A DNA stretch of 64,000 bases, taken from NCBI RefSeq assembly GCF_012641275.1, contig NZ_JABAIA010000002.1:1922001-1986000 (forward strand), read 5' to 3'. Source of the DNA: Chitinophaga varians (GTDB taxonomy: Bacteria > Bacteroidota > Bacteroidia > Chitinophagales > Chitinophagaceae). This document shows, one piece after another, positions 1 to 11,496 of this stretch. Below the pieces are notes generated by a model. That model had not been told where the DNA came from and did not search any database. It saw only the letters and a list, made by a program, of their open reading frames with translations. Position numbers and translations under genes: made by a program. Every line of letters starts with the position of its first letter. Position 1 is the first letter of the stretch.

Positions 1-1
1 T

Positions 2-715
2 GCAGATATGGGCGCTCACCTCGCCGATGTGCATATTGCCTGCATGGGCATTGAAAAAATCATCCCCGAGCGGAAACACCTGGGCGTGTTCCTGCGGCTG
101 CTGGCACGCAGCGCTACCGGTCAACCTATCACCACCTATTCCAGCCACTTCAGAAAACCGGCCCCTGGTAAGGAATTGCATATCGTAATTGTGGACAACG
201 GCCGTTCACGGCAACTGGGCAGGGAAGACTTCCGCAACTCCCTGAAATGTATCCGTTGTGGCGCCTGTATGAACACCTGCCCGGTGTACCGCCGCAGCGG
301 CGGCCACAGTTATCATACCGCCGTGGCCGGGCCTATTGGCAGTATCCTGGCGCCCAACCTTGATATGAAGGATTATGCCGATCTGCCTTTCGCGTCTACG
401 CTCTGCGGCTCATGCTCCAACGTATGCCCGGTGAAAATAGATATCCATCAGCAGTTATATAAATGGAGACAGGTGCTGGTGAAGGAAGGTCATACCAGCG
501 CTGCAAAAACCGCCGGTATGAAAATGATGAATGCCGTACTTTCCAAACCCGGGAACTACAAAAAAGCAGGTAAGATGGGCCGTTGGGTGTTACGTGCTTT
601 CCCGGGGATGGTCAACAACCGTTTTAACCCGTGGTATAAACAACGGGAGATGCCCGCGCCGCCTGCACAGTCATTCTCTGAATGGTATGCACAACAGTCA
701 TCAACAAAAAAATAA
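2..715 (+). CDS. lutB: LutB, lactate utilisation iron-sulfur protein (3' part)
   Basis: The reading frame is open to the left edge, so this is the C-terminal half (about 237 residues) of a protein that is normally about 460-480 aa; the ATG at 8 is internal. LutB is the Fe-S subunit of the LutABC/LldEFG complex that oxidises L-lactate to pyruvate. Two ferredoxin-like cysteine clusters are visible: CIRCGACMNTCPVYR (around nt 248-290) and TLCGSCSNVCPV (around nt 400-432), as expected for two 4Fe-4S clusters. The N-terminal LUD-type half, and probably lutA, lie upstream of the window. lutC follows after 23 bp in the same direction, supporting an operon. The family call is secure; the exact substrate is inferred from the family. 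Confidence 0.93.
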   Translation, partial: ADMGAHLADVHIACMGIEKIIPERKHLGVFLRLLARSATGQPITTYSSHFRKPAPGKELHIVIVDNGRSRQLGREDFRNSLKCIRCGACMNTCPVYRRSGGHSYHTAVAGPIGSILAPNLDMKDYADLPFASTLCGSCSNVCPVKIDIHQQLYKWRQVLVKEGHTSAAKTAGMKMMNAVLSKPGNYKKAGKMGRWVLRAFPGMVNNRFNPWYKQREMPAPPAQSFSEWYAQQSSTKK

Positions 716-738
716 ACAGCCGTAAATAATATATTGAT

Positions 739-1305
739 ATGAGTAGCAGGGAACAGATACTGGCCGCCGTGAAAAAAAATCAACCGGAAGCAACTGCGTT
801 GCCATCATTACAGGGCCTGGCAGGAGAGATGCCTGCCACCCTGGAGGCCTATCGCAAAGTGCTGGAAAGCCTTGGTGGCAGCCTGTTTGAGATTGCTGAT
901 ACGGCGCAGGTGCCTGCGTTGCTGACGCAACATTACCCGCATCTTGAAAGGGTAGTGTTTGCTGATGATAAACGGGGATGGGCACACGAAGACCCGCACC
1001 AGCTGGAAAACGTAGACATGGCCGTGGTGACCGGACAATGGGGCGTGGCTGAAAACGGCGCCATCTGGCTAACGGAAAATGATATAGCCGTAAGGGTTTT
1101 ACCTTTTATCTGCCAGCATCTTGCTATCATATTACCACGGGAACGCATATTGGCAACCATGCATGATGCGTATGAAAAAATCGGTGCGCCTCAAACCGGT
1201 TTCGGTGTATTTATTGCAGGCCCATCCAAAACCGCTGACATAGAGCAATCCCTCGTATTAGGCGCCCATGGTGCAAAAAGCCTGGTCGTGTTTGTTTTAG
1301 GTTAA
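739..1305 (+). CDS. lutC: LutC, lactate utilisation protein C (LUD domain)
   Basis: A 188-aa LUD-domain protein, third subunit of the LutABC L-lactate oxidation system, probably cytoplasmic. It begins MSSREQILAAVKKNQ, a typical LutC N-terminus, and contains a VTGQWGVAENGAIWL stretch and a C-terminal GPSKTADIEQSLVLGAHG, both characteristic of the DUF162/LUD family. The length is normal for LutC. It lies 23 bp downstream of lutB and is the last gene of that operon, since a terminator follows at 1356. Nothing unusual is seen. Confidence 0.93.
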   Translation: MSSREQILAAVKKNQPEATALPSLQGLAGEMPATLEAYRKVLESLGGSLFEIADTAQVPALLTQHYPHLERVVFADDKRGWAHEDPHQLENVDMAVVTGQWGVAENGAIWLTENDIAVRVLPFICQHLAIILPRERILATMHDAYEKIGAPQTGFGVFIAGPSKTADIEQSLVLGAHGAKSLVVFVLG

Positions 1306-1355
1306 ATTCATTTTAACTGTATATTTATTCAAAAAATCACTTACTTTTATAAATG

Positions 1356-1392
1356 AAAAGATGATCCGACCGCCAAAAATCATCTTTTTTTA
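1356..1392 (+). terminator. Rho-independent terminator after lutC
   Basis: A perfect 10-bp inverted repeat, AAAAGATGAT (1356-1365) and ATCATCTTTT (1379-1388), with a 13-nt loop, runs directly into a T tract. It lies about 50 bp after the lutC stop and separates the lactate operon from the polysaccharide operon. The stem is AT-rich, so strength is uncertain. Confidence 0.7.
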
Positions 1393-1449
1393 TAAAGTTG
1401 GTATGGTGTTTGTTTCCACTGGCCATCACAAACAACTTTAGTAGTTCTA

Positions 1450-1489
1450 TTTAACCATATAGCGAATATTACTTTAACCATATAGCGAA
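1450..1489. repeat. Tandem 17-bp direct repeat, operator-like
   Basis: TTTAACCATATAGCGAA occurs exactly twice, at 1450-1466 and 1473-1489. The 23-bp period is close to two helical turns, which would place two bound protomers on the same DNA face. It sits between the lutC terminator and the polysaccharide operon. A binding role is inference. Confidence 0.6.
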
Positions 1490-1521
1490 CGAACTTAGTT
1501 AACCGGAAAAATTGAAAGACC

Positions 1522-1647
1522 ATGTATCAATTATTTTGTGTGCCAGCGCATGAAGGTATTAGAAACGAGAATGACTGTCTACTGCACAATCAATCATGTG
1601 TGAAGCTTTTACGCTTGTCCTGTCCCGATATCAACAAGTACTGTTGA
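1522..1647 (+). CDS. Candidate short ORF (41 aa), doubtful
   Basis: An ATG-started frame of 41 codons ending in TGA, beginning MYQLFCVPAHEGIRNE and containing five cysteines. I recognise no family. It could be a leader peptide or chance; the lack of a clear promoter or homologue argues for caution. Confidence 0.12.
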   Translation: MYQLFCVPAHEGIRNENDCLLHNQSCVKLLRLSCPDINKYC

Positions 1648-2013
1648 AGTAGCATTTTAATATAGCCTGTAAAGTTAGTCGTCCGGATTACCTGTATGCG
1701 AACACAGGAGACGTACTTCCTTGCAGCCGGCGGGTTCATACTTGCCTTTATCTTCTTGTCAGTATCAGATCAATATTGGATTGGTGGAAGCTATCATTTA
1801 CGCACAGTAAAAAAATTTTAATAGTTTACTTTTTCATAATAGTAAGATATCAAAATTTAGTGTTTACTTTGCATAACTTGAAAAACCGAAAAATGCGAAC
1901 CAAACCTTACGCTATCTGACCGGAGAGTAAAGCGCTTCTATGAAAACCACCCTCGCGCTACTTACCTGATTGGACGAGCATATATTTCTTAACCGTATCT
2001 ATTATTGAAACCT

Positions 2014-3951
2014 ATGGTGAACAAATCATCATGGATTACCCCGTCGTGGCTTATTCTGCTGCTTGACCTTGGGTGTTCCGTTATCGCCATCAATCTTGCC
2101 TTTCTGCTCAGGCTCAATTTTGATATGGAGGCCCTCACTCCGTATCCGCTTGAAGAAATCTCCTTTATTGTATTAGGTGTGACCCTGATGTTGTCTTTAC
2201 TGTTACGAACGTATCGTGGCATCGTACGGCATACCAGTATGGCGGATATTGGGAACATCGCCTGCATGAATGTTATTGCCAGCGCCATTTTTGTGACCAT
2301 CAACTATAGTCATGTGCTGGATGCGGAAGTTAATCTGTTCCCATTGTCAGTAATCCTGATCGGTTTTTTTATATCTTCTTTCCTGCTGTTATCCTATCGC
2401 CTGATGGTGAAATGGGTATTTAAGTATTATAAGAACTTTCGGGCTGTCAACAGAACCAGGGCTGCCATCTATCATACAGGTCTCACCAGTATTATGTTGC
2501 GTAAGGCTATCAACGACAACCCGGAAGCGGATATACGTATTGTGGCCTTCCTGGCCGATACCAATGCGCATGCAGGTAAATCCATCGAAGGATTGCCGGT
2601 ATATGCCTCGCGTAAAGGGCAATTATTTAAAATGTTGAGAGAAGGGAAAGTGTCCCTGCTGCTGATACCGGATGATCACCTGGACGCACAACATCTCAAT
2701 GAACTGGTAGAAGAATGTATCACATTGAATATAAGAGTACAGAAGATCATCTCCGTGAATCAATGGATAGACGGTACACAAAATAAAGGTATACAGTTGA
2801 AAGACATCCATATTGAAGATCTGCTGGAAAGATCTGTCATCGATATCAAAAATGAAAAACTGGAAGCAGAGATCCGTGATAAGAGTATCCTGGTAACCGG
2901 TGCTGCCGGCTCTATTGGCAGTGAAATCGTCCGTCAGGTGATCCGTTATCAGCCGGCAGTTATTGTGCTCTGCGATAAAGCGGAATCACCGTTGCATGAA
3001 CTGGAACTGGAAATGGCGGAAATGGGAACCAACATTCCCATCATTCCATTTATCGGGAATGTATGCGACCGGTCCCGTATGCAGCAGCTGTTTGAAATAT
3101 ACGCGCCCGCTATCGTGTATCATGCCGCGGCTTACAAGCATGTGCCCATGATGGAGAAAAACCCTTCTATCGCAGTAATGAATAATGTATTGGGCACTAA
3201 GGTCATGGCGGAATTATCGGTGGATTTCGGCGTGGAAAAATTTGTAATGGTATCTACAGACAAAGCGGTGAACCCTACCAATGTGATGGGCGCTTCCAAA
3301 CGCATCGCAGAAATCTTCACACAATCTTACAACAACAGGATAAACGAACAGTTTAAAAAAACAGGTCCGGTATTTGGCTTGCCGCCTACCCGCTTTATCA
3401 CTACCCGCTTCGGGAATGTGCTTGGGTCTAACGGTTCGGTGATACCCCGCTTTAAAAAACAACTGGAAAACGGTGGCCCGCTCACAGTTACCCATCCTGA
3501 AATTACCCGGTATTTTATGACCATCCCGGAAGCCTGCCAGCTCGTACTGGAAGCAGGCGCCATGGGACAGGGCGGGGAGATCTTTGTATTTGATATGGGT
3601 AAACCGATGAAAGTTGCTGATCTGGCCAGGAAGATGATCCGGATGGCCGGAAAGGAACCGGGAAAGGATATTCAGATCGTATACTCCGGTTTGAGACCAG
3701 GAGAAAAACTATATGAAGAGTTATTGAATAATGCCGAAAATACATTGCCCACCTATCATGAAAAAATACTGATTGCAAAGGTGCGGAGCTATAGTTTTAC
3801 GGAAGTAGACGAAAAGGTGACGCAGTTGATCGCATCTGCCGAAAAGCACTATTTAACACCTACGGTTGCTTTGATGAAAAAGCTGGTACCAGAGTTTATC
3901 AGTAAGAATTCTGCGTACGAAGAACTGGATAAAGATAAAATTAAAATGTAA
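2014..3951 (+). CDS. Membrane-bound nucleotide-sugar 4,6-dehydratase (CapD/WbpM/PglF class)
   Basis: About 645 aa from the ATG at 2014; an in-frame TTG lies at 2005. Four hydrophobic segments occupy roughly the first 135 residues, followed by a CoA-binding-like Rossmann region, then the catalytic SDR domain with GAAGSIGSE near residue 296. The active site shows STDKAVNPTNVMGASKR: Met replaces the usual SDR Tyr before the Lys (M425, K429), as in PglF/WbpM-type dehydratases. Family members convert UDP-GlcNAc at the inner membrane to UDP-2-acetamido-4-keto-2,4,6-trideoxyhexose. It is the first gene of the polysaccharide operon, and the aminotransferase at 21383 is the likely next enzyme. Family assignment is firm; product stereochemistry (4,6- versus 5-inverting) cannot be told from sequence alone. 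Confidence 0.92.
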   Translation: MVNKSSWITPSWLILLLDLGCSVIAINLAFLLRLNFDMEALTPYPLEEISFIVLGVTLMLSLLLRTYRGIVRHTSMADIGNIACMNVIASAIFVTINYSHVLDAEVNLFPLSVILIGFFISSFLLLSYRLMVKWVFKYYKNFRAVNRTRAAIYHTGLTSIMLRKAINDNPEADIRIVAFLADTNAHAGKSIEGLPVYASRKGQLFKMLREGKVSLLLIPDDHLDAQHLNELVEECITLNIRVQKIISVNQWIDGTQNKGIQLKDIHIEDLLERSVIDIKNEKLEAEIRDKSILVTGAAGSIGSEIVRQVIRYQPAVIVLCDKAESPLHELELEMAEMGTNIPIIPFIGNVCDRSRMQQLFEIYAPAIVYHAAAYKHVPMMEKNPSIAVMNNVLGTKVMAELSVDFGVEKFVMVSTDKAVNPTNVMGASKRIAEIFTQSYNNRINEQFKKTGPVFGLPPTRFITTRFGNVLGSNGSVIPRFKKQLENGGPLTVTHPEITRYFMTIPEACQLVLEAGAMGQGGEIFVFDMGKPMKVADLARKMIRMAGKEPGKDIQIVYSGLRPGEKLYEELLNNAENTLPTYHEKILIAKVRSYSFTEVDEKVTQLIASAEKHYLTPTVALMKKLVPEFISKNSAYEELDKDKIKM

Positions 3952-3961
3952 TAGGCGAAAG

Positions 3962-4004
3962 CGCAGCTTTTGTTACTGATGGGCATAAAATTTGCCCAGC
4001 TGCG
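3962..4004 (+). other. Bulged hairpin between dehydratase and wza-like gene
   Basis: An outer 7-bp stem (CGCAGCT 3962-3968 with AGCTGCG 3998-4004) encloses an inner 5-bp stem (GGGCA 3981-3985 with TGCCC 3993-3997). The right arms abut, while the left side has a 12-nt bulge. There is no T tract, so it is not a classical terminator. It could be an mRNA processing or stability element, or chance. Confidence 0.35.
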
Positions 4005-4034
4005 GCTTCCTATTTGCAAAACTGTCAATTAGAT

Positions 4035-4877
4035 ATGAGTCTTATCAACAGGGAGTTCGGCTCCCGTTTAAACACCATTGTCAAAAGGTGCAGGGTCACG
4101 TATTATCATTTAGCAGGAATAATTTGCCTTTTCCTGTTCTCATGTTCGGCGCCTAAAAATGTGACCTATTTCAGGGATATCCCGGATTCGCTGGGATCAA
4201 AGGAAGTGGAACAGGCGTTGTATAAAACGCCGCTCATCCAGGTGGATGATATTCTGCAAGTGAATATTCAAACCCTGGACCCGGGCACCACCGCCTTGTT
4301 AAATCAACAGAACGCCCCATCATGGCCTTCCGCAGGAACCGTTCCCGGAGGGGGCTCTAATATCAGCGGGTATCTGGTTGACAAGGATGGCAATATCATG
4401 TTGCCATTGATTGGCAAGATGCAGGTGAAAGGTAAATCAACAGAAGAAGTAAGAGCAGCGGTAGCCGAAAAGGCCGCCCAGTTTTACAAAGACCCTGTTG
4501 TTAATGTAAGATTCGTTAACTTTAAAATTACAGTGCTTGGTGAAGTAACAAGGCCATCAACCTATGTGATGCCCAATGAAAAAGTAACCTTATTGGATGC
4601 TATCGGCATGGCGGGTGATCTTACTATTTATGGAAAACGCGAAAACGTATTACTGATCAGGGATAAAGATGGTAAAAAAGAATTTGTCAGATTTAACCTG
4701 AACAATACAAACCTGTTTACATCTCCCTATTATTATTTACAACAGGGAGACGTGGTATATGTTGAACCGAATAAGTCGAAGGTTGTAGCAACGGACGCAT
4801 CGCGATTGAAGAACATTACTATTATCACATCTGCGATCACGTTGCTGGTGGTAATACTAACGAGGGTCAAGTTTTAA
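4035..4877 (+). CDS. Wza-like outer membrane polysaccharide export lipoprotein
   Basis: 280 aa from the ATG at 4035; the frame extends to a TTG at 4014, but the ATG gives a better signal peptide. The N-terminus has a hydrophobic stretch ending in a lipobox LFSC with the lipidated Cys near residue 37. A Poly_export domain follows (LVDKDGNIMLPLIGK, then a SLBB-like segment VTVLGEVTRPSTYV-type), then a C-terminal hydrophobic segment (IITSAITLLVVIL). OPX proteins form the outer-membrane channel for polysaccharide. It precedes the co-polymerase/kinase gene by 17 bp, the usual wza-wzc order. The C-terminal transmembrane segment matches the short OPX class seen in Bacteroidota. Confidence 0.9.
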   Translation: MSLINREFGSRLNTIVKRCRVTYYHLAGIICLFLFSCSAPKNVTYFRDIPDSLGSKEVEQALYKTPLIQVDDILQVNIQTLDPGTTALLNQQNAPSWPSAGTVPGGGSNISGYLVDKDGNIMLPLIGKMQVKGKSTEEVRAAVAEKAAQFYKDPVVNVRFVNFKITVLGEVTRPSTYVMPNEKVTLLDAIGMAGDLTIYGKRENVLLIRDKDGKKEFVRFNLNNTNLFTSPYYYLQQGDVVYVEPNKSKVVATDASRLKNITIITSAITLLVVILTRVKF

Positions 4878-4894
4878 TTTTTTAAAGCACTTAC

Positions 4895-7282
<2,388 letters not shown>

Positions 7283-7300
7283 TATTTTTATCTGAAAAAA

Positions 7301-7320
7301 ATCTGGAAAAATCTGGAAAA
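7301..7320 (+). repeat. Tandem 10-bp duplication before nucleotide-sugar dehydrogenase
   Basis: ATCTGGAAAA is repeated exactly twice in the 51-bp gap after the kinase gene, and a diverged copy (TCTGAAAAAA) precedes it. It lies 13 bp upstream of the next start codon, so copy-number change could alter translation initiation. That effect is inference. Confidence 0.6.
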
Positions 7321-7333
7321 TAATAGTCAAACT

Positions 7334-8623
7334 ATGAATCAGGAAACTAGGATTGCAATCATTGGATTAGGTTACGTGGGATTGCCTTTAGCAGTGGAAT
7401 TTGCGAAAAAATATAAAACTTTCGGCTTTGATATCAATAAAGCCAGGATCGCGGAATTAATGAGCGGGTCAGACCATACCCTGGAAGTAGCGGAAGAAGA
7501 TCTGAAAAAAGTAATTACCGCTGATCCGGAAGCCGCTACAGGACTGTTTTGTACCAATGAACTGGATGCCATTAAATCAGCAAACTACTTTATTGTTACC
7601 GTACCTACACCGGTGGATAAACACAATCGTCCGGACCTTACGCCACTATACAAAGCCAGTGAAACAGTTGGTAAAGTACTGAAGAAAGGAGATACTGTGA
7701 TTTATGAATCCACCGTATATCCTGGTGTGACGGAAGATGAATGTGTGCCGGTGCTGGAGAAAATATCCGGATTGCGGTTTAATACGGATTTTTTTGCAGG
7801 CTACTCTCCCGAACGTATTAACCCGGGCGATAAAGAACACACCGTTACTAAAATACTGAAAGTAACTTCCGGTTCTACTCCTGAAGTGGCGGAAAAAATC
7901 GATCAGCTGTATAAGTCAATCATTGTTGCCGGTACCTTTAAAGCCACCTCTATTAAGGTAGCAGAAGCGGCGAAAGTAATTGAGAATGCACAGCGTGATA
8001 TCAATATTGCCTTCGTAAATGAACTCGCAAAAATATTTAACCTGCTCGAAATCGATACTGCAGATGTATTGGCTGCTGCCGGTACGAAGTGGAACTTCCT
8101 GAAGTTCAGACCAGGATTGGTGGGAGGACACTGTATTGGTGTTGACCCCTATTACCTGGCACAAAAAGCCCAGGAGGCGGGTTATCATCCCGAAATCATC
8201 CTGGCAGGTCGCCGTGTAAATGACGGTATCGGTGCCTATGTGGCGCACGAACTGGTGAGGCTGATGATCAAAAAAGAAGTGCGGGTAAAAGGCTCCAATA
8301 TCCTCGTACTTGGTGTTACATTTAAGGAAAACTGCCCGGACGTACGTAATACCAAAGTGGTGGATATCCTCAATACACTGAAAGGGTACGATGTTAATAT
8401 TTCTATTTATGATCCTTGGGCTGATCCTGCAGATGTGAAACATGAGTACAACTGGGATTGCGTGAAGTCTGTCAGCACAGAAGATAAATTTGACGCAGTA
8501 TTACTGGCTGTGGCACACAATGAGTTCAGTGCGCTGAACATTAAATCCATGTGTAAAGACAATGCGGTGATCTATGATGTTAAAGGCATTTTGCCGAAAG
8601 AACTGGTAGACGCAAGGCTCTAA
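7334..8623 (+). CDS. UDP-N-acetylhexosamine 6-dehydrogenase (TviB/WbpO class)
   Basis: 429 aa. The N-terminal NAD-binding motif is GLGYVGLPLAVEF, and the catalytic cysteine lies in GGHCIGVDPYY (C267). The three-domain UDP-Glc/Man dehydrogenase layout is complete. The sequence follows the Vi-antigen enzyme TviB closely (VYESTVYPG, YSPERINPGD, KVIENAQRD, LILGVTFKEN-like), so UDP-GlcNAc or UDP-GalNAc to the corresponding uronic acid is the best prediction. The next gene is a TviC/WbpP-type 4-epimerase, the same pair that makes UDP-GalNAcA for Vi. UDP-ManNAc from the WecB at 9666 is an alternative substrate. Confidence 0.9.
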   Translation: MNQETRIAIIGLGYVGLPLAVEFAKKYKTFGFDINKARIAELMSGSDHTLEVAEEDLKKVITADPEAATGLFCTNELDAIKSANYFIVTVPTPVDKHNRPDLTPLYKASETVGKVLKKGDTVIYESTVYPGVTEDECVPVLEKISGLRFNTDFFAGYSPERINPGDKEHTVTKILKVTSGSTPEVAEKIDQLYKSIIVAGTFKATSIKVAEAAKVIENAQRDINIAFVNELAKIFNLLEIDTADVLAAAGTKWNFLKFRPGLVGGHCIGVDPYYLAQKAQEAGYHPEIILAGRRVNDGIGAYVAHELVRLMIKKEVRVKGSNILVLGVTFKENCPDVRNTKVVDILNTLKGYDVNISIYDPWADPADVKHEYNWDCVKSVSTEDKFDAVLLAVAHNEFSALNIKSMCKDNAVIYDVKGILPKELVDARL

Positions 8624-8664
8624 TCCCGATACCTTAAACAAAGGAAATACTATATCTGCCGAAT

Positions 8665-9651
8665 ATGTACGAAAAACCATTCCATACGCATGATCTTTCT
8701 GCGTCCTCCTTTCTTGTAACCGGGGGCGCAGGATTTATTGGTTCCAATATAGTTGAATACCTGCTTAAATATGGAGCTGCAAAAGTGCGTGTACTGGACA
8801 ATTTCTCCACAGGTTCCCGTGAGAACATAAAACCATTTCTCGATAACCCGGCCTTTGAGTTGCTGGAGGGGGATATCCGCGATGCCGACGTATGCCGCAG
8901 GGCACTGGAAGGCATGGATTATGTGACCCATCAGGCAGCACTGGGATCTGTGCCGCGCTCTATCAATGATCCTGTTACAACCAACGAAGTAAATATTTCC
9001 GGATTCCTGAACGTGCTGGTGGCCGCCCGCGATGCCAAAGTGAAACGCATGGTATATGCAGCCAGCTCCAGCACTTATGGCGACCATCCGGGCCTGCCCA
9101 AAGTGGAAGACCTCATTGGAAATCCGCTTTCGCCATATGCCGTGACCAAATATGTCAATGAACTGTATGCATCCGTATTTTCCAGGGTATATGATTTTCA
9201 TCCGGTAGGACTGAGGTACTTTAATGTATTTGGCCCCCGGCAGAACCCTAAAGGCGCCTATGCAGCCGTTATTCCGCTGTTTATCGATGCCGCTTTGCAG
9301 AAAAAGGCGCCGGTAATCAATGGTGACGGCGAAACCAGCAGGGACTTCACTTTTGTTGAAAATGCGGTGCAGGCAAACATAAAAGCATTACTGGCTGAAA
9401 ACATCCATACCGCTGAGATCATCAATATCGCCTTTGGTGAAAGGACTACCCTCAACCAGTTATGGCAGATGGTGAGCGAGTGTGCAAAAATCAACATTGC
9501 ACCCGACTACGGCATGGAAAGAAAAGGAGATGTGAAACACAGCCTCGCTGATATCTCCAAAGCACGGCAGCTCATCAACTATGATCCGGAAGTAAGCGTT
9601 GCTGCAGGATTGCAGCTTACCTACAGCTGGCTGGAACGTAACAGTATCTGA
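8665..9651 (+). CDS. UDP-N-acetylglucosamine 4-epimerase, SDR (WbpP/TviC class)
   Basis: 328 aa extended SDR. The NAD motif GGAGFIGSN is near residue 20 and the catalytic Tyr-Lys pair lies in [11 protein letters not shown] (Y158, K162). Stretches such as [15 protein letters not shown] and [18 protein letters not shown] are nearly diagnostic for WbpP/TviC enzymes, which interconvert UDP-GlcNAc and UDP-GalNAc or their uronates. It lies 41 bp after the TviB-like dehydrogenase. Together they should supply UDP-GalNAcA or UDP-GlcNAcA to the polysaccharide. Residues near the substrate pocket cannot resolve which by eye. Confidence 0.9.
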   Translation: MYEKPFHTHDLSASSFLVTGGAGFIGSNIVEYLLKYGAAKVRVLDNFSTGSRENIKPFLDNPAFELLEGDIRDADVCRRALEGMDYVTHQAALGSVPRSINDPVTTNEVNISGFLNVLVAARDAKVKRMVYAASSSTYGDHPGLPKVEDLIGNPLSPYAVTKYVNELYASVFSRVYDFHPVGLRYFNVFGPRQNPKGAYAAVIPLFIDAALQKKAPVINGDGETSRDFTFVENAVQANIKALLAENIHTAEIINIAFGERTTLNQLWQMVSECAKINIAPDYGMERKGDVKHSLADISKARQLINYDPEVSVAAGLQLTYSWLERNSI

Positions 9652-9665
9652 CTAAAGCTATTATC

Positions 9666-10871
9666 ATGAAAACAGAAATGAATAAAGTACTATTGGTATT
9701 TGGTACACGCCCGGAGGCTATCAAAATGTGCCCGTTGATTAAAGAGCTGGAAAAATATCCGGAGATCTTTGAAGTGAAAGTGTGCGTAACCGGTCAGCAT
9801 CGTGAAATGCTTGACCAGGTACTGAATATCTTTAATGTACAACCTGATTATGATCTCAAGATCATGAAACAGGGACAGGACCTCTTCGATGTAACGGTGG
9901 GCGTACTCTCCGGCATGCGGGACGTACTGGATAATGCTAAGCCAGACATCGTACTGGTACACGGGGACACTACTACTTCTACGGCAGCCGCCCTGGCCGC
10001 ATTTTATAAACAGGTCCCGGTTGCCCATGTGGAGGCCGGCCTGAGAACGCATAATATGTACAGTCCATGGCCGGAAGAAATGAACCGTAGCATCACCGGA
10101 CGTATTGCCACCTATCATTTCGCACCGACGAAAATTTCCCGCCAAAACCTGCTGGATGAAAACATCAGCAGCGAACAGGTATTTGTTACCGGCAATACCG
10201 TACTGGATGCTTTACACCTCGTGCTGGAAAGGGTCAAAAATGACCAGGAAGTACAGACAGGTATAGAAGATGTACTGGTGCAGCATGGCCTTGCCCCGTC
10301 TTTATTGTCTGCCTGGAACGGCAATGACAGCAACGGAAGAAGGCTGGTGCTCATCACCGGGCATCGCCGCGAAAACTTCGGCGACGGCTTCAGAAGCATC
10401 TGCCAGGCCATCAAAAAACTGGCGGAAAAATATCCGGAAGTGGATTTTGTTTACCCGGTGCATCTTAATCCCAATGTCCGTAAACCAGTGAATGAAATCC
10501 TGGGAGAGGCGGCATTGCCCAACGTGCATATCATTGCACCGCTCGACTATCTTCCCTTTGTTTACCTGATGAACAAAAGCACCCTTATTCTGACTGATAG
10601 TGGCGGCGTACAGGAAGAAGCGCCCGGTCTTGGCAAACCTGTACTGGTGATGCGTAATACCACCGAAAGACCGGAAGCGGTAACAGCCGGCACCGTAAAA
10701 CTGGTAGGGGTGGATGAAGACAAAATATATCATGAAGTGAGCATGCTGCTGGACAACAAAGATGCTTACAGCCAGATGGCGCAGGCCGTAAATCCTTATG
10801 GCGATGGCAAGGCATGTCAGCGTATAGTCAGGATGCTGAATAAAGAGGCGGTCATTGAACAATTCATATAA
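9666..10871 (+). CDS. wecB: Non-hydrolysing UDP-N-acetylglucosamine 2-epimerase
   Basis: 401 aa, full length for WecB/MnaA. The N-terminus has [14 protein letters not shown]; also visible are [43 protein letters not shown] and [17 protein letters not shown], all conserved in the UDP-binding two-Rossmann fold. It interconverts UDP-GlcNAc and UDP-ManNAc in the cytoplasm. No WecC-type dehydrogenase is linked other than the TviB-like one at 7334, so ManNAc itself or ManNAcA are both possible residues. It starts 14 bp after the 4-epimerase; a second in-frame ATG is at 9678. Confidence 0.93.
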   Translation: MKTEMNKVLLVFGTRPEAIKMCPLIKELEKYPEIFEVKVCVTGQHREMLDQVLNIFNVQPDYDLKIMKQGQDLFDVTVGVLSGMRDVLDNAKPDIVLVHGDTTTSTAAALAAFYKQVPVAHVEAGLRTHNMYSPWPEEMNRSITGRIATYHFAPTKISRQNLLDENISSEQVFVTGNTVLDALHLVLERVKNDQEVQTGIEDVLVQHGLAPSLLSAWNGNDSNGRRLVLITGHRRENFGDGFRSICQAIKKLAEKYPEVDFVYPVHLNPNVRKPVNEILGEAALPNVHIIAPLDYLPFVYLMNKSTLILTDSGGVQEEAPGLGKPVLVMRNTTERPEAVTAGTVKLVGVDEDKIYHEVSMLLDNKDAYSQMAQAVNPYGDGKACQRIVRMLNKEAVIEQFI

Positions 10872-10882
10872 TTTTCATAACA

Positions 10883-11452
10883 GTGAGTATCCTAAGCAGA
10901 AAACTGAAAACCCTTATAAAAAAGATCTATAGCTGGGCCAATGATACTCCGCTCTCTTCATTTAAACCGGGGGTGAATGTGGTCATTGCGCAGGGGATCA
11001 AAGCTACTTTCCCGGAAAGGGTGCATTTCGGTGATCACATATACATAGGTCCCGGCGCCCTCCTGTCCAGTCAGGGCGGCCTGTATATAGGTTCCGGCGT
11101 AATAATAGGTCCTAATGTCAGCATTTATACCGCTAATCACCGTTATGAAGGTGCGACGGCGATACCCTATGATGGCGCCACTATTCTGAAACCTGTCCAT
11201 ATTAAGGAAAACGTATGGATAGGAGGCAGTGTGATGATTGTGCCCGGCGTAACAATTGGGGAAGGCGCTATCGTGGGCGGCGGCGCGGTCGTTACAAGGG
11301 ATGTCCCGCCCATGGCAGTCGTTGGCGGAAACCCGGCTAAGGTGATTAAGATGAGGGATGAGGAAACATATCAACAATTAAAACAACAGCAGCAAGTTTA
11401 TATGCACCTGAAACAACGGGGGCAAATAAAATATTTCGAAACAGAGGGGTGA
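10883..11452 (+). CDS. Left-handed beta-helix acyltransferase
   Basis: 189 aa, starting at a GTG 11 bp after wecB. Hexapeptide repeats run from about residue 40 to 165 (for example GDHIYIGPGALLSS, GSGVIIGPNVSI, VWIGGSVMIVPGVTIGEGAI, VVGGNPAKVI), the pattern of the WbbJ/maltose O-acetyltransferase group, with a histidine in the YTANHRYEG stretch that likely acts as base. It probably O-acetylates a sugar of the repeat unit. It does not have the N-terminal Rossmann-like domain of PglD-type 4-amino-sugar N-acetyltransferases. Substrate unknown. Confidence 0.85.
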   Translation: MSILSRKLKTLIKKIYSWANDTPLSSFKPGVNVVIAQGIKATFPERVHFGDHIYIGPGALLSSQGGLYIGSGVIIGPNVSIYTANHRYEGATAIPYDGATILKPVHIKENVWIGGSVMIVPGVTIGEGAIVGGGAVVTRDVPPMAVVGGNPAKVIKMRDEETYQQLKQQQQVYMHLKQRGQIKYFETEG

Positions 11453-11496
11453 TCCTGTTGAATCTTCCACAGGACCTGAAACGAACTTAGATAACA

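Larger units (their letters stand above)
1306..2013. other. Long intergenic region upstream of the polysaccharide operon
   Basis: About 0.7 kb without a convincing gene. After the lutC terminator it holds a tandem 17-bp direct repeat (1450-1489), a candidate 41-codon Cys-rich ORF (1522-1647), and two near-identical TTTACTTT(T/G)...CATAA blocks at 1825-1839 and 1863-1876, 38 bp apart. The second block includes TTACTTTG, one base away from the Bacteroidota -7 motif TAnnTTTG. This is the expected place for the operon promoter and its regulators. No UpxY/NusG-type antiterminator gene, common ahead of Bacteroides capsule loci, is visible here. Confidence 0.6.

Noticed and set aside
8..715. ATG at 8 as a true gene start
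   Set aside because: The frame is open to the window edge and the visible part is only the C-terminal half of LutB.
1306..2013. UpxY/NusG-like antiterminator gene upstream of the polysaccharide operon
   Set aside because: No frame in the region encodes a NusG-like or KOW-like sequence; only a doubtful 41-codon ORF is present.
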